7,906 bases of DNA, taken from Pseudomonadota bacterium (lineage in GTDB: Bacteria > Pseudomonadota > Alphaproteobacteria > Rhizobiales > Xanthobacteraceae). Where the stretch lies: contig JAEXXW010000106.1 of assembly GCA_023405565.1 (NCBI GenBank), positions 1-7,906 on the forward strand, in the 5' to 3' direction. Positions 1 to 5,656 of the stretch are shown piece after piece; the first letter of the stretch is position 1; each line of letters begins with the position of its first letter. Below the pieces are notes generated by a model that was given only the letters and a program-made list of their open reading frames with translations, was not told the origin of the DNA and searched no databases. A program made the position numbers and the translations under genes.

Positions 1-1099
1 GGGTCAGGATCCAATTATAGACCTTGATGGCCGTCGGAATGGCGATAAGCAGCGTCGTGGTGGCGAAGAAATATCCGAAATACGGATTCATACCGCTTAC
101 ATACATATGGTGCGCCCAGACCACTAAGCTGAGCGCCGCGATCGCTATGATCGCCCACACCATCATGCGATAGCCGAAGATATTCTTCCTCGCATGTGTG
201 CTGATGAGATCCGAGACAATACCGAAGGCCGGCAGCGCAACGATGTAAACCTCAGGATGGCCGAAGAACCAGAACAGATGCTGGAACAGAATTGGACTGC
301 CTCCGCCATACCGGAGTTGCTCGCCCATCGAGATGAGAGTCGGCATGAAAAAGCTGGTGCCAAGCAGGCGGTCGAAGAGCAACATGACGCTGGCGACGAA
401 CAGCGCCGGAAAGGCAAGGAGCGCCATGACGGTGGCGATGAAAATGCCCCAGACCGTCAGAGGCATCCGCATCAGAGTCATGCCTCTCGTACGTCCCTGC
501 AACACCGTAACCACATAGTTCAGCCCACCCATCGTGAAGCCGATGATGAACAGGATGAGCGACGACAGCATCAGAATGATGCCCCAATCCTGGCCGCCCG
601 GTGTGCCGGCGAGGATGGCCTGAGGCGGATAGAGCGTCCAACCGGCGCCTGTTGGCCCGCCCGGAACGAAAAAGTTCGCCACGAGGACCAATACAGCGAG
701 CAGATAGACCCAATAACTCAGCATATTCACATAGGGGAACACCATGTCCCGTGCGCCCAACATGAGCGGGATGAGATAATTGCCGAAGCCGCCGAGGAAC
801 AAGGCAGTGAGAAGATAGATCACCATGATCATGCCGTGCATGGTGATGAACTGGAGATATTGTTCAGGGTCGATAAACGAAAACCGGCCAGGGAATCCGA
901 GTTGCAGCCGCATCAGCCATGACAACACCAGCGCGACGAAGCCGATAGAGAGGGCGGTGATGGAATATTGGATGGCAATCGTCTTGGCGTCCTGCGAGAA
1001 GACATATTTCGTCACCCAACTCTTGGGGTGATAGAGCTCGACATCAGGAACTTCAGCCGGCGTGACGCCGGTCGTTCCACCAAGTGGGACGTCAACCAT
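1..1099 (-). CDS. ctaD: Cytochrome c oxidase subunit I, aa3-type (partial, C-terminus beyond window)
   Basis: Catalytic heme-copper subunit of the terminal oxidase in the cytoplasmic membrane; it takes electrons from cytochrome c via subunit II, reduces O2 to water and pumps protons. 366 residues are visible and the frame stays open at the left edge, so roughly the last third is missing. Visible hallmarks: heme a ligand H88 in MHGMIM, D-channel residues N107, D118 and N125, CuB ligand H281 with E283 and the cross-linking Y285 in FGHPEVY, CuB ligands H330-H331 in WAHHMY, and K-channel K359 in the PTAIK motif. Having both E283 and the D/K-channel residues marks a type A1 oxidase. The entrance-helix stretch reads GARDMVFPYVN where many classical subunits have GAPDMAFPRMN. 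The ATG at 1099 follows a perfect AAGGAGG. It lies 50 bp downstream of subunit II, so the two are co-transcribed. It may correspond to the alternative coxN type known from rhizobia; the general name is used here. Confidence 0.97.
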   Translation of the reverse strand, partial: MVDVPLGGTTGVTPAEVPDVELYHPKSWVTKYVFSQDAKTIAIQYSITALSIGFVALVLSWLMRLQLGFPGRFSFIDPEQYLQFITMHGMIMVIYLLTALFLGGFGNYLIPLMLGARDMVFPYVNMLSYWVYLLAVLVLVANFFVPGGPTGAGWTLYPPQAILAGTPGGQDWGIILMLSSLILFIIGFTMGGLNYVVTVLQGRTRGMTLMRMPLTVWGIFIATVMALLAFPALFVASVMLLFDRLLGTSFFMPTLISMGEQLRYGGGSPILFQHLFWFFGHPEVYIVALPAFGIVSDLISTHARKNIFGYRMMVWAIIAIAALSLVVWAHHMYVSGMNPYFGYFFATTTLLIAIPTAIKVYNWILT

Positions 1100-1107
1100 C
1101 GCGATAC

Positions 1108-1114
1108 CCTCCTT
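1108..1114 (-). promoter_or_regulatory. Strong Shine-Dalgarno for cox subunit I
   Basis: AAGGAGG on the minus strand, 8 nt before the ATG at 1099. It fixes the start of subunit I and is the best ribosome binding site in the window, in contrast to the weak site before subunit II. Confidence 0.85.
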
Positions 1115-1149
1115 GCAGGTGTCAGCTTATTGCCGACAACGCGACGTTC

Positions 1150-1983
1150 TTATTCACCCCCTATTTGGTAATTTGCCTTTGCTGCTTTCAGTGGCTCGCG
1201 CAGTTCCGCAAACGTCTTCTGCTGCTCCAGCCATGCGTGATAGGTGGCCTCGTCGTCGACGACGACCTTGCCACGCATTTGTGAGTGTCCAACACCGCAC
1301 AGTTCCGCACAAAGAACGTCAAAGGTGCCGGTTCTGATCGGCGTGAACCAGAAATAAGTCACGAGCCCTGGCAGGAAATCCATCTTGGCTCGGAACTCGG
1401 GAACGTAGAAATCGTGCACCACGTCAAGCGAGCGAAGCAGGACCTTGACCGGCTTGCCGACCTGCAAATGCAGATCGTCACCCACGACCACGATATCGTC
1501 CTGCCCGTACGGGTCGTCCGGATTCAAACCCAAAGGATTGTCCGTACTGACATTACGGATATCGGCAGATCCAAGCTTTCCGTCTTTGCCCGGCAGGCGA
1601 TAACTCCACTGCCATTGCTGCCCCACGACCTCCATCTCGACGGCACCGTCCGGCACCGTAATGAACTGGTGCCAGACGACCAGACCGGGGGCGAGCATGG
1701 CCGCAACCCCGACGCCGGTTCCTACGCTCAGCCACCATTCGAGCCTTTTGCTCTCCGGCTGATAGGCCGCTTGCTGTCCAGTTTTGTGACGGAAGCGCAG
1801 AACGCAGTACGCCATAAACAAAACGACGGCGCAGAATACGCCGCCGGTGATCCAGAATGTAATGATGATTGTATCGTCGATGTAACGCCAATTCGAGGCG
1901 ATAGGCGTCCACCACCAAGGACTCAACAGGTGAAAGAGCACCGAGCCGACGGCGACCAAAATCAAAATGATTGCTGTCTTCAT
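1150..1983 (-). CDS. coxB: Cytochrome c oxidase subunit II with CuA centre
   Basis: 277 residues. Subunit II receives electrons from cytochrome c at its dinuclear CuA centre and passes them to subunit I. CuA ligands are all present: H190 (VVHDFY), then C225, E227, C229, H233 and M236 in CAELCGVGHSQM. W124 and W126 in GQQWQWSY match the aromatic region used for electron entry. Three hydrophobic stretches occur at about residues 4-21, 38-62 and 84-108; the first may be an uncleaved or cleaved signal-like segment and the other two form the usual membrane hairpin, with the CuA cupredoxin domain (about 115-250) in the periplasm. There is no C-terminal cytochrome c fusion. The start is secure because an in-frame TGA sits two codons upstream of the ATG at 1983; the ribosome site is weak (GAGAG almost touching the ATG). 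It is first in the visible operon, followed by subunit I. Similar to CoxM-type rhizobial proteins, from memory. Confidence 0.97.
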   Translation of the reverse strand: MKTAIILILVAVGSVLFHLLSPWWWTPIASNWRYIDDTIIITFWITGGVFCAVVLFMAYCVLRFRHKTGQQAAYQPESKRLEWWLSVGTGVGVAAMLAPGLVVWHQFITVPDGAVEMEVVGQQWQWSYRLPGKDGKLGSADIRNVSTDNPLGLNPDDPYGQDDIVVVGDDLHLQVGKPVKVLLRSLDVVHDFYVPEFRAKMDFLPGLVTYFWFTPIRTGTFDVLCAELCGVGHSQMRGKVVVDDEATYHAWLEQQKTFAELREPLKAAKANYQIGGE

Positions 1984-2036
1984 CTCTCATCCATCTTGCC
2001 TTCAGGCGACGGAATGAACCAAGAGGGCGACCTCAA

Positions 2037-2052
2037 CATAATATCATAATAT
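2037..2052. repeat. Tandem 8-bp repeat CATAATAT x2
   Basis: Two exact copies of CATAATAT (2037-2044 and 2045-2052) lie back to back, 54 bp before the coxB start. On the minus strand they supply two overlapping TATTAT/TATGAT-like hexamers, so the repeat may simply be the -10 area of the cox promoter. Confidence 0.7.
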
Positions 2053-2071
2053 GGGCAGGTGCGCTCGAAAA
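2043..2071 (-). promoter_or_regulatory. Candidate promoter for cox operon (weak)
   Basis: On the minus strand, TTTTCG (2066-2071) and TATGAT (2043-2048) are separated by 17 bp. The -10 is one base from consensus, the -35 is poor. It would give a leader of about 50 nt before coxB. This is the best candidate seen in the spacer but could be chance in AT-rich DNA. Confidence 0.2.
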
Positions 2072-2254
2072 TTGTCCATCCGAGCAATCACCGTCTTGGG
2101 GTAGCTGCCGGGTCTAGAACACCTATGTTATTGAGTTTATTTTATAATTTTAGAAGCGGATACACACCCCATAAAGTTAACGCCCCCTCGTGAGGCCAGC
2201 TGAGACGCCAGGTTTCGCCAGTCAGCATCGGCTGCCTGGTTCGGTACGCGGCGC

Positions 2255-2667
2255 AGGATTGGCTGCTCCAAGGTTCTCAACGGCATCTTCTTCGTGCTGC
2301 GCACCGGCACGCCCCGGCGCGATCTTCCGGAACGCTACGGTCCCTACACGACGGTCTATAACCGCTTCAACCGCTGGGCGAAGGCGGGCGTCTGGTCGCC
2401 GACCGAGGCTACGATGCCCGCGCCATCATAGATTTGGTGGAAAGCCGCGGCGGTCGGGCTCATATCCCAACGTCGCGCGACCGCAAGGTGCAGTGCTCCG
2501 TCGGTCACACACTGTACCGCCAGCGCAATCTCGCCGAACGCTTCTTCAACAGGCTCAAGCACTTCCGACGCACCGCCACACGCGACGACAAAACCGCACG
2601 CAACTTCCTCGCCGCCGTCCTGCTCGCTGCTACTCGCTGATGGGCTCGGTTTGAGTCCACGACCTAG
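2255..2667 (+). pseudogene. Degenerate IS5-family transposase (internal deletion, frameshift, nonsense)
   Basis: Two transposase fragments lie in different frames. The first (about 2255-2395) contains NGIFFVLRTGTPRRDLPERY and then GPYTTVYNRFNRWAKAGVW, the typical N-terminal region of IS5-family (IS427/IS1031-like) DDE transposases. The second (about 2392-2667) reads LVADRGYDARAIIDLVESRG through LAERFFNRLKHFRRTATRDD to RFESTT and a TAG at 2665. It keeps the second catalytic Asp (ADRGYD) and the Glu (ERFFNRLK). The first catalytic Asp region and some 60-80 residues between the fragments are gone, the join shifts the frame, a TGA at 2638-2640 interrupts the last residues, and the first ~40 residues are not recognisable. 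The element cannot encode an active transposase. Terminal inverted repeats were not identified, so the true element ends are unknown. The family call is secure from motifs; the group is less so. Confidence 0.85.
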
Positions 2668-3347
2668 ACGAACTAGCGACGGTTTTGGAGCTCCGCGCCG
2701 AAGACAAATTGTTCGGTCTCCACGCTTCGGCAAACGGCGCACGCGTTGGAGCGGTAGCGTTGAACAAGGCGCGCATCGCGTTGCGCGACCTCTCATTACC
2801 GCTTAGTGCGGACCTAGAGGTCGAAAGCGCTGTATATGCAGTCGGGCAGGATGAAGGCCGGATGGCGCTGCGACGGTATCTCGACAACCATGATGCCTCC
2901 ATCGTGTTGTTCGACGATCTGGCGCTCGCCTACATCGACGGCGTCCTGTTTCGCGACGAGGGTCTTGCAGATGGGCGCGGGGCGCTCCTGCGACACTTAC
3001 GGACCGAACCTCTTCTGAATGCCGTGAGAGACGAAAAAGGAACCTTCACTCCAGCGCACACGGTGTTCGACACGGACTCGACCTTCGGGGTCGTGGTCAA
3101 TAGCGTCGCTGCCGAGAACGATGTACTCGTCTGCGACGACCTCGGAGACGAATGGGCTGACTTCATCGGTCTTAGCAGCACCGGCAGTCCGCGTTGCATC
3201 ACCTTCTATCACGCGAAGCATGGAGAGCTTTCGCTTGGAGCTGGCCCCTTTCATGTCTCAGCCAGCCAAGCGATGAAGAATCTCAGCCGTATGAGCCTTC
3301 CCGCCGCCCCCGTTGCGCGCAAGCTCCCCGGATGGGGCATGAACTAG
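2655..3347 (+). pseudogene. 3' remnant of a larger unrecognised gene, possible nuclease-like C-terminal domain
   Basis: The frame is open from 2655, right after a TGA, and the natural-looking protein sequence begins inside the last codons of the transposase. No ATG with a ribosome site is present near the 5' end; the only start candidate is a TTG at 2685 (220 residues) with no Shine-Dalgarno. This suggests the IS or its deletion removed the 5' part of a longer gene. Numbering from the TTG, residues 150-200 are the most family-like: CDDLGDEWADFIGL, then ITFYHAKHGELSLGAG, then a helix SASQAMKNL. E156, D159 and H176-A-K178 resemble the spacing of a PD-(D/E)XK nuclease core, with His in place of the usual Glu or Gln; this is inference. 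I recall similar C-terminal ends in large uncharacterised proteins but cannot name the family with certainty. Homologues probably continue past the TAG at 3345, so the 3' end may also be broken. It may instead be a short intact gene. Confidence 0.55.
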
Positions 3348-3434
3348 GTGAGCGGAAGCGGCGTCCGGACCGCGACAAGCCCATCACCCGAAGCCATCGA
3401 TCTTGGATCTGCTTGAGCTCGATCATGATTATCG

Positions 3435-3653
3435 TCAATAAGGTACCCGTCGCGTGACCGCGAATTCCTCGGCGTAGTTGCAGCTAGGTCTCAAAACCAA
3501 AGCTGGCTCGGCATCTAGGGGAATATTTTTAGACCATTCGTCCAGAAGTTCGCGTTGGCGCTGTCGCGCCCGTCTAAGAAAGGGCAGATCCGCTTCGGGC
3601 ACGCGGATTCCTATTCGCTCCAGCAAAACCTCGACATCATCTTCACTCTTCAT
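3435..3653 (-). CDS. Small GatC/AtzG-like protein, putative amidase partner
   Basis: 72 residues, last gene of the amidase operon. AGGA (3660-3663) lies 6 nt before the ATG at 3653. The sequence is highly charged and mostly helical in character: an N-terminal helix (about 3-14), a helix after VPEADLPFL (about 19-42, rich in Arg and Glu), and then DAEPALVLRP at residues 47-56. An acidic-Glu-Pro-Ala turn followed by a hydrophobic pair and Arg-Pro is the ending I associate with the small GatC-fold partners of amidases (DUF4089/AtzG type), which wrap around an amidase-signature enzyme and stabilise it. No membrane segment or signal peptide. Here it is separated from the amidase by two genes, unlike atzG-atzE, which are adjacent. 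The function is inferred from this motif and from the operon. The region after it (3434 down to 3348) shows no rho-independent terminator, only a 4-bp GATC hairpin. Confidence 0.65.
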   Translation of the reverse strand: MKSEDDVEVLLERIGIRVPEADLPFLRRARQRQRELLDEWSKNIPLDAEPALVLRPSCNYAEEFAVTRRVPY

Positions 3654-3675
3654 CGACTATCCTGCTGCAAGGTGC

Positions 3676-3706
3676 CATGCGATGACACAGCGCGCGCCAT
3701 CGCATG
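3676..3706. repeat. 9-bp perfect inverted repeat between binding-protein gene and small gene
   Basis: CATGCGATG (3676-3684) and CATCGCATG (3698-3706) are perfect inverted copies around a 13-nt GC-rich loop, inside the 80-bp gap between the Bug-type gene and the 72-residue gene. There is no T-run after either arm, so it does not look like a rho-independent terminator. It could fold in the operon mRNA as a stability or processing hairpin that sets the relative level of the last gene, or be a protein site. Confidence 0.6.
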
Positions 3707-3733
3707 AATATTCAATCTTTCGTCTTCGCTTTT

Positions 3734-4723
3734 TCAGTTTAGTTCGATCTTTGCTTTCTCAACAACAGCGCGGATTTTGGTCAGATCGTCGGCCAGCTTC
3801 TTTCCATGCGAAGCGCGGTCACGCTGGTTTACTGGAAACAGATCTGTACCCATTTCGGTCAACTTCTTCTGCACTTCCGCATCATCAAGCGCAGCACGAA
3901 GTGCTGCATTGACCGCGTCAAGCGCAGCTGCCGGCGTTCCCTTGGGCGCATAAAGACCGTGCCAGACTTCGATATCCACGTTTGGCAGGCCGAGTTCAGC
4001 GGTGGTCGGAATGTCAGGGAAACGTGTGCTGCGCTTTGGCGAAGTAATCGCGTAAGCCTTGATCGTCTTTGATGCCAATTGCGGGAATGCATTAGTGGTT
4101 TGGTCACACAGGATATCTACATGACCGGCGATTACATCCTGCAGTGCCAGGCTTGTGCTCTTGTAAGGCACGAGGGTTGGTTCAATGCCAAGCGCCTGGG
4201 ACAGCATGATCGCGCACAGGTGCGAACCAGTGCCTGGTCCCGCATTCGAAAATGCTATCTTGTTGCCGTCCTTCTTCAGATTTGCCAGAAGCTCGGCTGC
4301 ATCCTTTGCCGGATAGGCGGGCCGCGCTGCGAAAACATAAGGACCGGTGTTGATTAGACCGATAGTCTCGAATGCTGTCCCGGTATCATAGCTTAGATTC
4401 TTGTAAAGCGCCGCCGACAGAGCGATCGTAGTGTGGATCATCAATGTATAGCCGTCGGCCGCAGCACGCGCGACACGCGCCGCCGCAATCGTGCCGCCGG
4501 CGCCACCGACATTCTCCACGATAATAGGCTGACCCAGCCGGGCTGACATTTTATCGCCAACCAGACGCGCAACTGTGTCTGTCGCGCTTCCCGCGGGGAA
4601 TGGCGCGATCATCGTAATGGGTCGCGTAGGATATGACTGCGCGTTGGCGGCCGGTACCGACAGTACGAATCCCGCGACGAAGGCGAGGCCCAGGCCGATT
4701 GTGCATTGTAAACCGCGTTTCAA
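3734..4723 (-). CDS. Bug/TctC-family tripartite tricarboxylate transporter substrate-binding protein
   Basis: 329 residues. A periplasmic solute receptor of the Bug (TctC) family, which usually binds small carboxylates, amides or related compounds for TctAB-type transporters or for sensing. A signal peptide covers residues 1-28 (MKRG, hydrophobic core, ANA|Q cleavage). The mature protein starts with the family hallmark: YPTRPITMIAPFPAGSATDT (31-50) followed by AR, and then GGAGGTIAA (73-81). NAGPGTGSHL (about 160) and the YAPKGTP segment of the second lobe also fit, and the length is typical. The start is a TTG at 4723: no ATG occurs in the signal region, and AAAGGA lies 9 nt upstream, so TTG gives the only complete signal peptide. 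It is third in the operon, 44 bp after the deacetylase-family gene. No TctA or TctB membrane gene is present in the window, so it must pair with a transporter elsewhere or act alone. The ligand cannot be read from sequence; the operon suggests an amide or ureide. Confidence 0.95.
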   Translation of the reverse strand: MKRGLQCTIGLGLAFVAGFVLSVPAANAQSYPTRPITMIAPFPAGSATDTVARLVGDKMSARLGQPIIVENVGGAGGTIAAARVARAAADGYTLMIHTTIALSAALYKNLSYDTGTAFETIGLINTGPYVFAARPAYPAKDAAELLANLKKDGNKIAFSNAGPGTGSHLCAIMLSQALGIEPTLVPYKSTSLALQDVIAGHVDILCDQTTNAFPQLASKTIKAYAITSPKRSTRFPDIPTTAELGLPNVDIEVWHGLYAPKGTPAAALDAVNAALRAALDDAEVQKKLTEMGTDLFPVNQRDRASHGKKLADDLTKIRAVVEKAKIELN

Positions 4724-4732
4724 GTCCGTATT

Positions 4733-4738
4733 TCCTTT
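4733..4738 (-). promoter_or_regulatory. Shine-Dalgarno deciding the TTG start of the binding protein
   Basis: AAAGGA on the minus strand, 9 nt before the TTG at 4723. It supports this non-ATG start, which yields the complete signal peptide. Confidence 0.65.
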
Positions 4739-4767
4739 CTGCTAAACCTCGCTCGCACCGAACGCTA

Positions 4768-5646
4768 TCAGGCCATCGGTTGTTGTGCGGCGAACCATTC
4801 ATGGATCTGGTCACCCGTCCAGAACGAAACGCCTGGTTGTTGGGCAAAAAAGTCGAGCATTTCCTCGAAATATCGGATCCGGTGCGCTGCACCGGACACG
4901 TAAGGATGCACGCCGAATGCCATGATCCGCACTGATTCAGCACTTTCGGCGTACAAGCGTTCGAAGGCATCGCGCGCGCGCGTTAGCATGGCATTCGATT
5001 CATGCTGGCCGCTCACCATAATGGTAATGTCGTTGATCTCGACGGTGTATGGAATTGACACCAAGGGGCGGCTCTTGGTTTTCACCCAGAAAGGCTGGTC
5101 ATCGAGAATCCAATCGCCAAACCAGTCGAAGCCCGCGTCAGCAACATGGTCCAATGTATCGAAGGTCTGTGTCCGTCCCGGTCCAAGCCAGCCACGTGGT
5201 CTATGACCGAGAAAGCTTTCAAGGCGCTCGACAGATTGGCGGATCATCACGGCCTGGTCTTCGACCTTGTGGATCGGCATCTGCACATAGCAATGCGCCA
5301 TAAACTCCCAGCCCGCATCACGCGCGGCAATGGCAACCTCGGGACATGTGTCGCAGACTTTGGCGTTGATTGAGATCGTCGGTTTGATGTTGCGTGCCTC
5401 AAAGGCCTGCAACAAACGCCAGAAGCCCACCCTCATTCCATATTCGTGCCAGGTCCAGTTCGGCATGTCCGGGACGACGCCGGTAATACCACCGGGCGGG
5501 GGCGAAGCGTGACGCGGCATCGGCCGCTCGATTTCCCACTCTTCAATGTTAACCACCGGCCATATGATTAGGCGCGTACCCTTGTCTGCTTTGAGCGGAG
5601 AGCGACGAAAGGGGGATGAGTAGGCGAAACGATCGCGTGGATGCAT
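4768..5646 (-). CDS. Polysaccharide-deacetylase-family hydrolase, PuuE/allantoinase-like
   Basis: 292 residues from the ATG at 5646. NodB-homology (carbohydrate esterase 4-like) fold, in the cytoplasmic branch that includes PuuE allantoinase; no signal peptide or membrane segment, which argues against cell-wall work. Family features in order: WPVVNIEEWE at 30-39, where classical deacetylases have the Asp-Asp motif; FWRLLQAFEARNIKPTISIN (75-94); an H118...H126 pair in MAHCYVQMPIH; RPRGWLGPGRTQTFDTLD (149-166); a DWILDDQP segment (178-185); and HPYVSGAAHRI with H247. Members act on C-N bonds of cyclic ureides or on N-acyl groups; PuuE is established as an allantoinase recruited from this family and reported to work without metal. 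The gene overlaps the end of the amidase: GAGGA (5652-5656) sits over the amidase TGA and 5 nt before this ATG. A TTG four codons upstream (5658) is the alternative start but has no ribosome site. Substrate unknown. Confidence 0.9.
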   Translation of the reverse strand: MHPRDRFAYSSPFRRSPLKADKGTRLIIWPVVNIEEWEIERPMPRHASPPPGGITGVVPDMPNWTWHEYGMRVGFWRLLQAFEARNIKPTISINAKVCDTCPEVAIAARDAGWEFMAHCYVQMPIHKVEDQAVMIRQSVERLESFLGHRPRGWLGPGRTQTFDTLDHVADAGFDWFGDWILDDQPFWVKTKSRPLVSIPYTVEINDITIMVSGQHESNAMLTRARDAFERLYAESAESVRIMAFGVHPYVSGAAHRIRYFEEMLDFFAQQPGVSFWTGDQIHEWFAAQQPMA

Positions 5647-5651
5647 TGACG

Positions 5652-5656
5652 TCCTC
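5652..5656 (-). promoter_or_regulatory. Shine-Dalgarno overlapping amidase stop codon
   Basis: GAGGA, 5 nt before the ATG at 5646, shares bases with the amidase TGA (5655-5657). The arrangement chooses the ATG over the upstream TTG and implies translational coupling between the two enzymes. Confidence 0.7.

Larger units (their letters stand above)
1984..2254. other. Non-coding spacer between cox operon and IS remnant
   Basis: No convincing gene on either strand. The part next to coxB must carry its promoter and leader. Positions about 2120-2182 are strongly AT-rich compared with the flanking genes, including a stretch with TATAAT at 2143-2148 on the plus strand, but no suitable -35 box sits at the right distance. 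From about 2185 GC content rises again and the sequence may be degraded 5' IS material, though I could not identify a terminal inverted repeat. Confidence 0.5.

Noticed and set aside
194..922. Long plus-strand open frame (242 codons) opposite subunit I
   Set aside because: It is antisense to an unambiguous cytochrome oxidase frame and its product is low-complexity, rich in His, Glu, Gln and Arg, as expected from the complement of a membrane protein gene.
1285..2049. Plus-strand open frame (254 codons) opposite subunit II
   Set aside because: Antisense to a subunit II with all CuA ligands; no family-like motifs or ribosome site.
2125..2148. Plus-strand TATAAT at 2143-2148 as a promoter
   Set aside because: No acceptable -35 at 15-19 bp and no intact plus-strand gene downstream; the sequence is simply AT-rich.
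2190..2654. Plus-strand open frame (154 codons) over the IS remnant
   Set aside because: Its frame is not the frame of either transposase fragment; the product is Arg/Ser/Pro-rich noise.
2356..2796. Minus-strand frame crossing the IS remnant and the following frame
   Set aside because: Antisense to recognisable transposase motifs and spans two unrelated plus-strand units.
3348..3434. Possible terminator after the amidase operon
   Set aside because: Only a 4-bp GATC hairpin and a GTCCGGAC palindrome are seen, with no T-run; too weak to call.
3194..3457. Plus-strand frame overlapping the end of the 2655-3347 remnant
   Set aside because: Composition is Arg/Ser/Pro-rich with no motif; it could contain a few codons of a frameshifted continuation of the remnant, but I could not show that.
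4971..4982. (CG)6 run, possible Z-DNA or slippage tract
   Set aside because: It lies inside the PuuE-like gene and encodes ordinary Arg/Ala codons in a GC-rich genome; 12 bp is within expectation.
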